A DNA stretch of 64,000 nt. Origin: Anastatus disparis. Its lineage: Eukaryota; Arthropoda; Insecta; Hymenoptera; Eupelmidae. Positions 35,301-44,157 of this stretch are shown piece by piece (within the stretch, counting starts at the first letter, position 1; each line of letters begins with the position of its first letter). The notes beneath the pieces are model-generated. The model did not search any database. It was not told the DNA's origin and saw only the letters and a list, made by a program, of their open reading frames with translations. The stretch is from contig JAFFSR010000301.1 of assembly GCA_017163975.1 (NCBI GenBank), forward strand, positions 3,942,001 to 4,006,000, given 5' to 3'. Made by a program: the position numbers and the translations under genes.

Positions 35301-36340
35301 TATTTTGACATCTGAAAACCTATCTCAAAGTTAGAGCAAAATCCGTGATCCGGAGATGTGATACTCTCCTAGTTAGTTCAAATTTTAGGAGTAAACATTT
35401 TTGGGTACATTTAGTGTTTCTTTTATGGTAAATCTTATTTGTGATCGCTCAAGCATATTTAAAATAGGGGGAACTTTTTTTTGGGAACAAATAACGATAT
35501 TTATAGTCAAATTTAAGTCTTTTAATCTAGCAACAAATAGTCCTACCCTATATAGTTGTTGCTTCTTTGGCTATGACCCTACAATTATTAAAAGACCTGC
35601 ATTGTGTAACTATGCTCTCGTTAAAAAGAGTATATCGCGAACAACTTTCCAAGACACTAACTCTGATCTTAAACTTGTGATAAATTATGTTTTATCATCA
35701 GAAATCTCGATTTCAATGCAATGCAGATCTTTCGGAACCGTCAAGACTTATTCCTCGCAATTCGAGCAGACAAGATCCTCGAGTGTAAGACTATTTATTT
35801 AACGAACGATTGTTTCGCCATGCATATATGTTGCTTTTTTCGATATTGTCTTTGTAAATCAACTTATGAAGCCTTACTACTACTGTTTTCCGTCAATTAA
35901 GCTATTTCGCGAAAAATTAACCCATATTAAATTTTCACGAATGAACAGTTCTTGGTATATATAACGTAAATTTTTGGGAAATCTTATGTGTAATCGCACA
36001 AGCATATTAATAATAGTGAAAACTTTTTTTATGCAAGTAAAGCGGTATATATTTTTAAATATAAGACTATTAATCCAACGACAATACTTTTACTTCATAC
36101 GGTTGTTGCTTTTTTGGCTGATGATCCTACAATTGATAATACACTCGCATTGTATAGCTTTCTTATTTTAAGAAAGACTATATCGCGAACATACTAATTT
36201 AAAAAATGATCATTTGGCCATAAATGGACATTGCTTTTTTGGATATTGTATTTCTTAATTAAAATACACTTGGAAAACCTTACTACTACTGTTCTCCGTT
36301 AATTAAGCTATATTGCGAACAATCAACTCAGTTCAAATTT
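32301..36340. repeat. Core repeats of giant element, right side (300-600-bp units)
   Basis: Blocks beginning AGGAATGAACAGTTCTTGGT (32371, 33872, 34172, 35938) and others beginning TAAACATTTT(C/T)GGGTACATT (32925, 33318, 35388) alternate. Each contains GGCTGATGATCCTACAATTG and GCATTGTGTAGCTTTCTTA. They are inverted relatives of 24239-26261. Short frames across them are not supported. Confidence 0.7.
34709..35372. mobile_element. 664-bp palindromic MITE, Harbinger-like (TTA target)
   Basis: Almost the whole element is one inverted repeat: CTAGGAGAGTATCACATCTC at the left and its complement at the right, with arms of about 300 bp. TTA flanks both sides (34706-34708, 35373-35375). Sister repeats at about 32905 and 33300 read CAACTTAGTTCAAATTTTAG without the insert, which shows the single TTA. 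TTA/TAA duplication suggests PIF/Harbinger. Its arm shares GCTCTAACTTTGAGATA with the element at 3347-17241. Confidence 0.85.
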
Positions 36341-37985
36341 TAGCAAAATGTCTGACTAAAAGTCCGGCAAAGAGTCTAGAAAAATGTCTGGCTGTGAGGC
36401 TGGCAAAAAGTCTAGGAATAAATCTGGCGAGAAAACCTGCTAAGAATTTGGCAACAAGTCTTGTTTAGAGTCTGGCAAAAAGTCTAGAAAAATCTCTAAT
36501 AAAGAGTCTGGTGAAGTGTCTGGCGATAAATCTAAGAAAAAGTCTGGCAAAAAGATTAGCGAAATATCTGGCTAAGTTTATATCAGATAGTCTGGCGAAA
36601 AGTCTGGTGAAAAGTGTAGCGTCGAGTCTGGCGAAGTCTTGCTACGAATCTGGCAGAATGTCTAACAAGATATTCGGGTATGGGTCAAAAAGTCTAGCCG
36701 AATGTCAGGCGGAAAATATAGAATAAAGTTAAGCTATAAATTTAGCAAAATGTCTGGCTAAGTATCCAGCAAAGAGTCTAGCAAAATGTCTGGCTGAGAG
36801 ACTGGCAAAAAGTCTGGCGAAAAGTCTCGATAGAAAATTGGCATAATCTTGCTAAGAGTATAGTGAAAAGGTTATCAAAACGTCTGGCTAAGAGTCTTGT
36901 AAGACGTCTGGTGAAAAGTCTTGCTAAGAATTTGAAAAAAGTCCAGATTTTTTGCTGAGATATAAAAAGTAATAAAAAGTCTTGCTGAGATCCTGGCGAA
37001 AAATCTATCATCATGTCTTGCTTAAAGTTTAGCAAAAATTCTATTAAAATCTTAGGCCAACATTCTTGTTAAAGGTCTAGCGATAATTCTCAGAAGAATT
37101 CCGGAGGAAAGGCTAGCGAAAAGTCTACCAAAATGTCTGGCTTAGAGTCTTGTAAAAAGTCTAAGAGGAATTATAGGTAAAAGTCTGGGAGAAAGTCTTA
37201 CCAAGAATTCGGCATAAGGTTTTGCTAAGAAACTAGCAAAAAGTCTAGCAAAATATCTGGCTAAAAGTCTAGCAAGAAGGCTGGTAAATAGTCTCGCGAA
37301 AATTCCGTCAAAAATTCTAGCAAAATGTCTGGCTAAGAGTATGGCAAAAAGGATGTCGAGAAGTCTGGCGAAAAGTCTAGATATAAGTCGGGCGAAAAGT
37401 CTTGCTGAAAGTCTGGCAAAAAGTTTAGCAAAATATTTGGCTAAGAGTCTAGCAAAAAGTCTGGAGAAAAGTCTAGGAGATATTCCTATTGATAAGTCTC
37501 TCAAAAAGTCTTTCAAAAGTCTTGCTAGTAATTTGGCAATAAGTATTACAAAATGTCTAGCTATGAGTCTGGTAAATAGTCTGGCGATAAGTCTAGGAAA
37601 AAATCTGGCGAAAAGTTAAACAAAAAGTTTGGTGAAAAGTCTTGCGAGAAGTCTCGCAAAACATCTAGAGGAAAGTCTGGCAAAAAGTATGTCGATAAGA
37701 CTGGTCAAAAGTCTGGCGATAAGTCTTGCAATAAGTAAGACAAATAATCTGGTGAAAACTCTGGCAAAAAGTCTGTTTCAAAGTCTGTCAAAAAGTCTAG
37801 CCGAAAGTCTGGTGATAAGTCTGGCAAAATGTCTGCCCAACTTTCAGGCGAAAAGTCTACGAAAAAGTCTGGTAAAAAGTCTCCCGAAAAGTCTAATGAA
37901 TTGTCTAACAAAAAGTCTTGCTAAGAGTCTGTCAAAAAGTCTGCATAATGTCTACTTAAGAGTCTGAAAAAAAGACAGTCGAAAA
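36341..37985. repeat. 12-bp-periodic satellite array, right arm (inverted, about 1.6 kb)
   Basis: The reverse complement of the left array: AAAGTCTGGCGA, AAAGTCTAGCAA and similar at a 12-bp step, giving SLAKSLAK-like runs on the plus strand. It is about 2.5 times shorter than the left array, so the two arms have expanded or contracted independently. Confidence 0.9.
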
Positions 37986-38674
37986 GTAGGAGTAGTATTT
38001 TGCAAGAATGGTAGATTAGAATCTAAAGTATAAAACTACTTATTTAACCAAAGATAGTATCACCTTGAATAGATTTTGCTTTATTGAATAACCTAATTTC
38101 TAGTTAATTAATCTTTTGAAATTATAATAACTGGTTTTTCATAAGAATGGCAAATTTGCTTCTTGAGTCTAAGTCTTTTAATTTAAGTAATGATTGTTTT
38201 ACCATCAATAGACGTTGCTCATAAGAGCATGAAGCAGTCCGCCTTCTAATAGAAATCCACCAAAATACTATACATAAAAATTCATAATACTAACTTTCAA
38301 TGTATCATATTTTAAGGTTAAGTTTGTCAAGCTTGATATCTACTTTTTAATTCAAGTTTATAAAAAAAATAGCATCCAAATGATTTTTTAATTCAACAAA
38401 AGTTATTGTGTTAACATAGCTTTAGTGCGGACAAATCATTATATTTGTTTAATTTATGTATTTAAAAAAACATCAATAAAATAAAAAAGATAAAACTTGA
38501 TTGCTGCAGCTTTGATAACCCATTAAGAAACATGAATCTTCGATTGAATATACACTTAGATAGCGTAACAGCTACTATTTTCTGTCGCAAAATCTATTTT
38601 GCGAAGAATTTCTCAAGACTACATATCTAAAATAAAGTATTATAAAAAATATCATGTGGCTTTTTTGGGAAACC
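37986..38674. repeat. Right arm of giant element up to the Polinton
   Basis: 38000-38235 is the reverse complement of 24239-24475. 38226-38230 is the unoccupied counterpart of the gypsy insertion site. 38245-38340 matches the left arm (19177-19377) in reverse with a deletion, and 38300-38530 resembles 56800-57010 in the same orientation. Non-coding. Confidence 0.65.
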
Positions 38675-38680
38675 TTAATA

Positions 38681-38752
38681 AGTAGATAAGCTATAGGCAT
38701 ACTGGCTCAGGTTCCTTCTGGATCACCCCCTCTCTCCTCAAAGTGATCTAGA
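38681..38752 (+). repeat. Polinton left terminal inverted repeat
   Basis: About 70 bp, almost identical to the complement of 56211-56282 (one C/A difference in the first 60). It begins AG as usual for Polintons and is short for the family. Confidence 0.9.
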
Positions 38753-39110
38753 ATGTAATGTGTGTATAAGCCCATAAGAGTATCCCCTTCTTCGAGTGAT
38801 TTTTTGAATTTTGGTTTTTATTTACGCCCACCCTTCCCTGCTCCATGTGATCGAGAATGTAATGTGTGTATAAGCCCATAAGAGTATCCCCTTCGAATGA
38901 TTTTTTGAATTTCGGTTTTTATTTACGCCCACCCTTCCCTACTCCGTGTGATCGAGAATCCGATGTGTGTATAAGCACATAAGAGTATCCCCTTCTCCGT
39001 GTGATTTTTTGAATTTCAGTATTTTGTTCACGCCCACCCTTCCCTACTCCATGTGATTTAGAATCCAATATGTGTATAAACCCATAAGAGTTACCTTTTT
39101 TTGTTTGATT
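38745..39110. repeat. Four tandem repeats of about 103 bp next to left TIR
   Basis: GATC(G/T)AGAAT marks the starts at 38745, 38849, 38950 and 39055. Each unit contains GTGTATAAGCCCATAAGAGT and ACGCCCACCCTTCCCT. Non-coding; possible binding sites for the terminal protein or integrase. Confidence 0.85.
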
Positions 39111-39169
39111 TGTAGGTGGCCCCATACCGTAGGGAGTCCCAAGATGTTTTTTCTTTTGAAAGATTCATG

Positions 39170-40510
39170 TTTACGATTGCATGTTTTCCTTTTTTTCATC
39201 TCTATGACTTTTTTTTCTTTAAGCCACCTTCTTTTGATCGATAGATATTTTTCCTTTGGTCAAGGAATATTTTTCCTTATCTTTTACAAATAAGAGTTCT
39301 CTTTTTTTTTTAAACAAGATGAAAAAAGATAGCTGACCCTTATAATAAATTTTTTTCTCAAAAAAGATTTTCTTTCAAAAAGATAAAGACAGTATTATAT
39401 CTTAAAGGTTGCATGATTCATTATTTTCATGCACCTGCGACTCAAAAAAGAACACACACAGTGTACTGCATTAAGAGAAAGGACATTCTTTTCCTTCTCT
39501 CCTAAAAGCAGGTTAATTTTTGTGCAACGTTCAAGAAAATGCATAGTGGGCAGCGCTACAAAAAAAGACTCTCCATCCGCCGAAAAAACTTTATGTTTGC
39601 TAGTGACCCTTTCGCTTCCCCGCAGCGCCACTTAGTCGGCGCAATCAGTGTGCTGAAAATGGACTCTGATTACTCCGATAATCTTAATGCAAAGACTCTC
39701 CATCCATAGAAAAATTTTACGTTTGCTAGTGACCCTTTCTCTTTCGCTTCCCCGCAGCGCCACTTAGTCGGTACAGTCAGTGTGCCAAAAACGGACTCTG
39801 ATTGCTCCGATAATCTTAATGCAATCGGCGCTTTACGCAACGCTGAAGGATACATGCGGCGCCTAATGTCTTTGAGTGCAGGTATACACAAAAAAACCTC
39901 GGTCTCGTCATTGTTTACCACTGCATGTTTTTTTTTTTTCATCTCTATGACAGTTTCTTTAACCCACATGCTTCTGATCGATAGATATTTTCCCTTTGGT
40001 CACTTTCACATTACTTTACTATTCAAAGTCACTTTCTGCTTGTTCTGATAACCTTAATGCAATCGGCGCTTTACGCAACACTGAAGGATACATGCGGCGT
40101 CTAATGTCTTTGAGTGCAGGTATACACAAAAAAACCTCGGTCTCGTCATTGTTTACCACTGCATGTTTTTTCTTTTTCATCTCTATGACAGTTTCTTTAA
40201 CCCACATGCTTCTGATCGATAGATATTTTCCCTTTGGTCACTTTCACATTACTTTACTATTCAAAGTCACTTTCTGCTTGTTCTGATAATCTTAATGCAA
40301 TCGGCGCTTTACGCAACGCTGAAGGATACATGCGGCGCCTAATGTCTTTGAGTGCAGGTATACACAGAAAACCCTCGGTCTCGTCATTGTTTTACCACTG
40401 CATGTTTTTTCTTTTTCATCTCTATGACAGTTTCTTTAACCCACATGCTTCTGATCGATAGATATTTTTCCCTTTGGTCACTTTCACATTACTTTACTAT
40501 TTAAAGTCAC
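39170..40510. repeat. Polinton left-end tandem repeats (127-bp and 238-bp units)
   Basis: A 127-bp unit (AAGACTCTCCATCC...CCCCGCAGCGCCACTTAGTCGG) occurs at about 39560 and 39691. A 238-bp unit follows, with GATAA(T/C)CTTAATGCAATCGG at 39809, 40047 and 40285. A diverged relative lies near 39170-39265. Frames across the units encode the same peptide repeatedly only because the DNA repeats. No gene is supported before 41061. Confidence 0.85.
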
Positions 40511-40952
40511 TTGTTTTCATTTTGTTGGAAAGAGACCTTTTTTTCCTTTTCGTAAAAATATGTTTTCTTTTACTGAGAAAAGAAACTTTGTTTTGGTTTT
40601 CATGTTTATAATCTTACAATCTTTTTTCTTTCAAAATTGAAACTTTTATTGTGCCCATTCTATATCCATGTATTAAGTTAAAATAAGGTTATTGGTGAAT
40701 TTTTTTCTTTTCAGAAAAGGTTTTCTTGACAGGTTTATATTTTTGAAAGTCACCACTTATCTTATTTTATCTTTTTTTTAAGAAAAAAGGTCTTTTACTC
40801 TTTTCCTAAAACGATATATCGGTCATTTAATTTTGAAAACGAAGCCCTTTGCGAATGCATTCTTTTTAGATAGAAAAGAGGGCGTGGAAAATACTTGGAG
40901 GATTGTCAAAAAATTTTTTCCGCAGGTAGGTAATTTTTGTAAATTTTTTTTG

Positions 40953-40984
40953 TATAAATACTGTGCTGCATGCAATGTTCAGTA
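40953..40984 (+). promoter_or_regulatory. Core promoter of the repeat-exon gene
   Basis: TATAAATA at 40953-40960, then TTCAGT with its A at 40981, a spacing of 28 bases as expected for TATA plus initiator in insects. The first ATG is 80 bases further on. Confidence 0.6.
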
Positions 40985-41060
40985 TTCAGTCTCTCAAGCT
41001 TCCTAAAGCAAGATTGAAAAATTTAAGTTTCGATTTAAATCGTATTTAAAAAAATAAAAA

Positions 41061-42297
41061 ATGGCAAACGGAAAAAAAAATCAAGAAAACAAAACTAGTG
41101 CGAGCCTCAAAATAATGAGGGATAGAATCCAATGGTTAATGAGGAACGGCTCGTTGATCTTGTTGATGCTTGATCACGTCACATGGGCGATGGATGCAAT
41201 AACATCGTGTGAGTAATATTTGATAATTTTTTTCTTTTTTCATAATTAATAGTTTTTTATATATTATTTCAATAATTAATTATTTTTGTTTTCTTTTTTT
41301 TAGTGCCACCGATGCCGCAGTCTGCTTCAATGCAGCAATTATATCAAGGCTTCGAAAATATGGAAACACCGAGGGCAAGCCCGAAGCGCTCGAGAAAAAG
41401 ATCATCGAGCTCGAGTTCGAGTTCAAGTTCGAGTACCAGTGGAACGTCATCGAGTTGCTCTTCATGCAGAGCAACGCCCAAGAAAGTTCCCAGAGTCAAC
41501 AACGAGGATGTAAGAACTCCTCTTCGAGAGAACTCGCCGCAACCAGGGCCCTCGGGTACAAGTAAGTTTAAAAAAAACGAAAAAAATATTTCATTAAAAT
41601 ATAAAAGGGAAAAGATTAAAATATTTATTTTTTCTGTTTCAGGATCACAACTTCGGGAGAAGTCACCGCAACCAGGGCCCTCGGGGACAAGTAAGTTAAA
41701 AAAAACAAAAAATATTTCATTAAAATATAAAAAGAAAAAAATTAAAATATTTATTTTTTCTGTTTCAGGATCACAACTTCGGGAGAAGTCTCCGCAACCA
41801 GGGCCCTCAGGCACAAGTAAGTTAAAAAAACAAAAAATATTTCATTAAAATATAAAAGAAAAAAATTAAAATATTTATTCTTTCTGTTTCAGGATCACAA
41901 CTTCGGGAGAAGTCTCCGCAACCACGACCCTCGGGTACAAGTAAGTTGAAAAAAAAACAAAAAATATTTCATTGAAAAAAATAAAAAAGAAAAAAAGTTT
42001 AAAATATTAATTTTTTTTTGAAAATAATAATTTTATCTAAATAAATAATTAATTTTTTTTTCCCTTTTTTCAGAAGAGAATGGCAGCGCTACTATCCAGG
42101 AGAATAGACCTCCTCCTGCAAGACGAATCTTGCAGCTTAAACATTCAGGGAAAAAGATTGTGATGAATACAAGGCTTCCTAAGTCTAACCAGGAGAATGA
42201 GAATGCCAGATTCCCTAAATCAACGCAGGAGGATGAGGGAACAGTTTCGTCATGCAGTGAACTCATGATAACAGAAGACATCACATATCTTGATTGA
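41061..42297 (+). CDS. Spliced Ser/Pro-rich protein with amplified 48-nt exons
   Basis: Exons: 41061-41208, 41304-41561, 41643-41690, 41769-41816, 41893-41940, 42074-42297. All junctions have GTRAGT-type donors and pyrimidine-rich AG acceptors and keep one frame. Exon 1 has a hydrophobic LILLML segment. Exon 2 has a basic patch (SPKRSRKRS), then a poly-Ser tract. The three 48-nt exons each add 16 residues built around SPQPGPSGT, and the end of exon 2 carries the same motif. Exon 6 ends the protein (DITYLD). Length is about 250 residues. The unspliced short frame of exon 1 would stop right after the donor. I do not recognise a function; low-complexity Ser/Pro chains suggest a disordered, possibly nuclear protein. 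Confidence 0.7.
41562..42073 (+). repeat. Tandem intron-plus-exon cassette, about 125 bp x3
   Basis: Intron and exon are duplicated together: exon starts at 41643, 41769 and 41893 (steps 126 and 124), each preceded by a near-identical AAAATATTTATTNTTTCTGTTTCAG acceptor region. The last exon copy has CCACGACCC where the others have CCAGGGCCC. Confidence 0.9.
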
Positions 42298-42719
42298 AAA
42301 ATAAATTTATGTACATGTATTTTTTATATAAATATAAAAAAGAATTTTTGTAACTGGCGGAAAAATATGTAATAAAAATTTTAATTCAATAAAAAAAAAA
42401 AATAATAATAGTTCATAAAATCTTAATCTCGCTTATTTGATGAGCCTTCCTATATATATGTAATATAATCTATTTTATAAATTTTTTCACTTAAATAAAT
42501 TATTATAATTAAAAATAGTAGTTGGTTTTGGGAATATTAAATTAAATTATAATAATCATTGATAAAATTTTTATTTTTTTAAAATCACATATAATTATTT
42601 TTTTTCATTTTAGAAATACAATTATTTTTTTCATTTTAGAAATACAATTATTTTTTCATTTTAGAAATACAATTATTATAGTATTTTAATAAGATAATAA
42701 TAAAAAAATTTTAAAAATT
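42298..42719. other. Convergent intergenic region with polyA signals
   Basis: Lies between the plus-strand gene and the minus-strand gene. AATAAAAATTTT near 42371 and AATAAAAAAAA near 42390 are likely polyadenylation signals. 42598-42680 holds three copies of a 24-bp A+T repeat (TTTTCATTTTAGAAATACAATTA). Confidence 0.55.
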
Positions 42720-43655
42720 TTATTCATTTGCAAAATATAAACATGTACATTTCATTTTTTTGTTTTGTTTAAAATAATTATCAACCTCATCTTTATCATT
42801 AATATTTAAGTAATTTCGTAGCCATGCTCGTATAGCAATCGTATTGACTGCACACACGGGTCTTTTTCTTCTTATACAGAAAACGTGGTTCAAGCAGAAG
42901 TGGTGCTTATCACCTATTATTCCTTCTAATGCTGGACAGCCGAAATCTTCAACATTTGAAATTGACCTGCAAATAAAATAAACAGAATAATTAAACTATA
43001 ATATAAAACTATAAGAAAAGTATTAAAAAGTATGAAAAAAAGTATTAAAAAGTATGAAAAAAGTATTAAAAAGTATGAGAAAAGTATGAAAAAGTATAAA
43101 AAGTATAAAAAAAAGTATAAAAAAGTATAAAAAAGTATAAAAAAAATATAAAAAAGTATAAAAAAGTATAAAAAAGTATAAAAAAAGTATAAAAAAGTAT
43201 GAAAAGTATTAAGAAAATGATTATTTTGAATATAAAAAATTTAAATATATTTTTACTTACACACTTGGTAAAAGATTTTTCAACCATTGCACTTTCTGCT
43301 CTCCTTTGACAAATAATTTTTTGATTCCTTGCGAGCAGATTTGGAAAACACGTTGTAGACGATGATATGGAATATCTCCGGAATTCCATGCTATACCGTG
43401 ATGGAACCTTTCCACCCACTGAGCCATGCATTTTTCTTCTGTATTTAGTTCCTCCCATGTAATTGGAGATTTGAAAACATAGACTGTAGGTAAAGCTGTT
43501 TTTCTAAAATTGAGGAAACTAACTTCTTTGAAAATAAAAGAATCCTCTGATATTCTTTGAAATCCTTGAATATCACATATATAAATGCTTTCTTCTTCCG
43601 CAGACTGCATGATATAATTTTTGAACAGCATATCGTAATCACGAGTTCTAGCCAT
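42720..43655 (-). CDS. Polinton small conserved protein, two exons (paralogue of 55634 gene)
   Basis: Exon 1 is 43655-43261, then a GTAAGT donor; acceptor TTTGCAG, exon 2 is 42966-42720. About 213 residues. It is paralogous to the 157-residue gene at 55634-56107: both have a D/M-I-x-GF start followed by FKE, then FK.P..W..L, the block HGIAWN, a KxFV..E.K..WL segment, and a C-terminal part with Cys and His (FCLNHVFC here) plus CA(V/L)(N/H)N. The IQGF/IGF plus KE pattern hints at an RNase-H-like exonuclease fold, but that is speculation. The function is unknown. A frame that reads through the intron gives a Phe/Tyr-rich tail and is not real. Confidence 0.7.
43015..43215. repeat. Minisatellite (AAAAAAGTAT)n inside an intron
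   Basis: About 20 copies of AAAAAGTATA or AAAAAGTATG in a row. It lies wholly within the intron of the minus-strand gene (42967-43260). Confidence 0.9.
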
Positions 43656-44157
43656 CTCGTAGCGTTGGATGTTTCAGTATGAATTAATATCGGGAAATGA
43701 GAATAGAAAATTTTCAAATCGTAAGTTTATGTCAAGCAATTCCCCTCTTACTTTTTTAAGATTGGACGATGGAAAATAGCTCAGTTTTCACTGGTTAAAC
43801 TAAAAGATGATAGTCACTCCCCCTCTAACTTTTTAAGATTGGACGATGGAAAATCGCTCAATCCTCATTGGTTAAAACTAAGAAATGATTCTGATAGGTT
43901 AAAAAAGGTAAAAAATTCATCTCTACCCGTGAAAACCTCTCTTTTTCTGAAAAACTTACACTCCGTTTTACTATTGGTTAGTTAATTGAATTTTCTATCT
44001 CTCCTTTTGTTAACTTACCTTTAAAAAGGACTGAAGGTTTCTGGATGAGCATACTTCGTCAGAGGAGTCGTGAGTGTACATAGTCATCGGGACTAAACTT
44101 TACCAATCGTGAAAGTTTGTGTTTGTGAAAGGTTATTTTAAATAAAAAGAAAAAAAA
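43656..44157. promoter_or_regulatory. Divergent promoter region between small gene (-) and PolB (+)
   Basis: A direct duplication of about 79 bp: TTTTTAAGATTGGACGATGG occurs at about 43753 and 43832, each followed by AAAAT(A/C)GCTCA and CA(C/T)TGGTTAAA. ATTGG/TTGGTTA (CCAAT-type) motifs occur at least four times. CTTTAAAAAGG near 44030 could serve as a TATA element for PolB. No gene. Confidence 0.5.

Noticed and set aside
32923..35802. Frames of 60-133 residues in the core of the giant element
   Set aside because: All lie in diverged non-coding repeats; the same DNA in sister units carries stops.
36341..37985. Regular repeats that might suggest a CRISPR array or a repeat-protein gene
   Set aside because: No spacers of constant length, units diverge continuously, the sequence is eukaryotic, and the block is the inverted partner of the left satellite.
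39395..40461. Several 60-99-residue frames in the Polinton left end
   Set aside because: They repeat with the 238-bp and 127-bp DNA units on both strands and show no domain.
41344..41814. 156-residue minus-strand frame opposite the repeat-exon gene
   Set aside because: Shadow of the amplified exons. The plus strand has consistent splice sites at every junction.
43066..43458. Extension of the minus-strand small gene into a Phe/Tyr-rich tail
   Set aside because: It reads through the intron minisatellite. A GTAAGT donor at 43260 and an acceptor at 42967 give a C-terminus that matches the paralogue at 55634.
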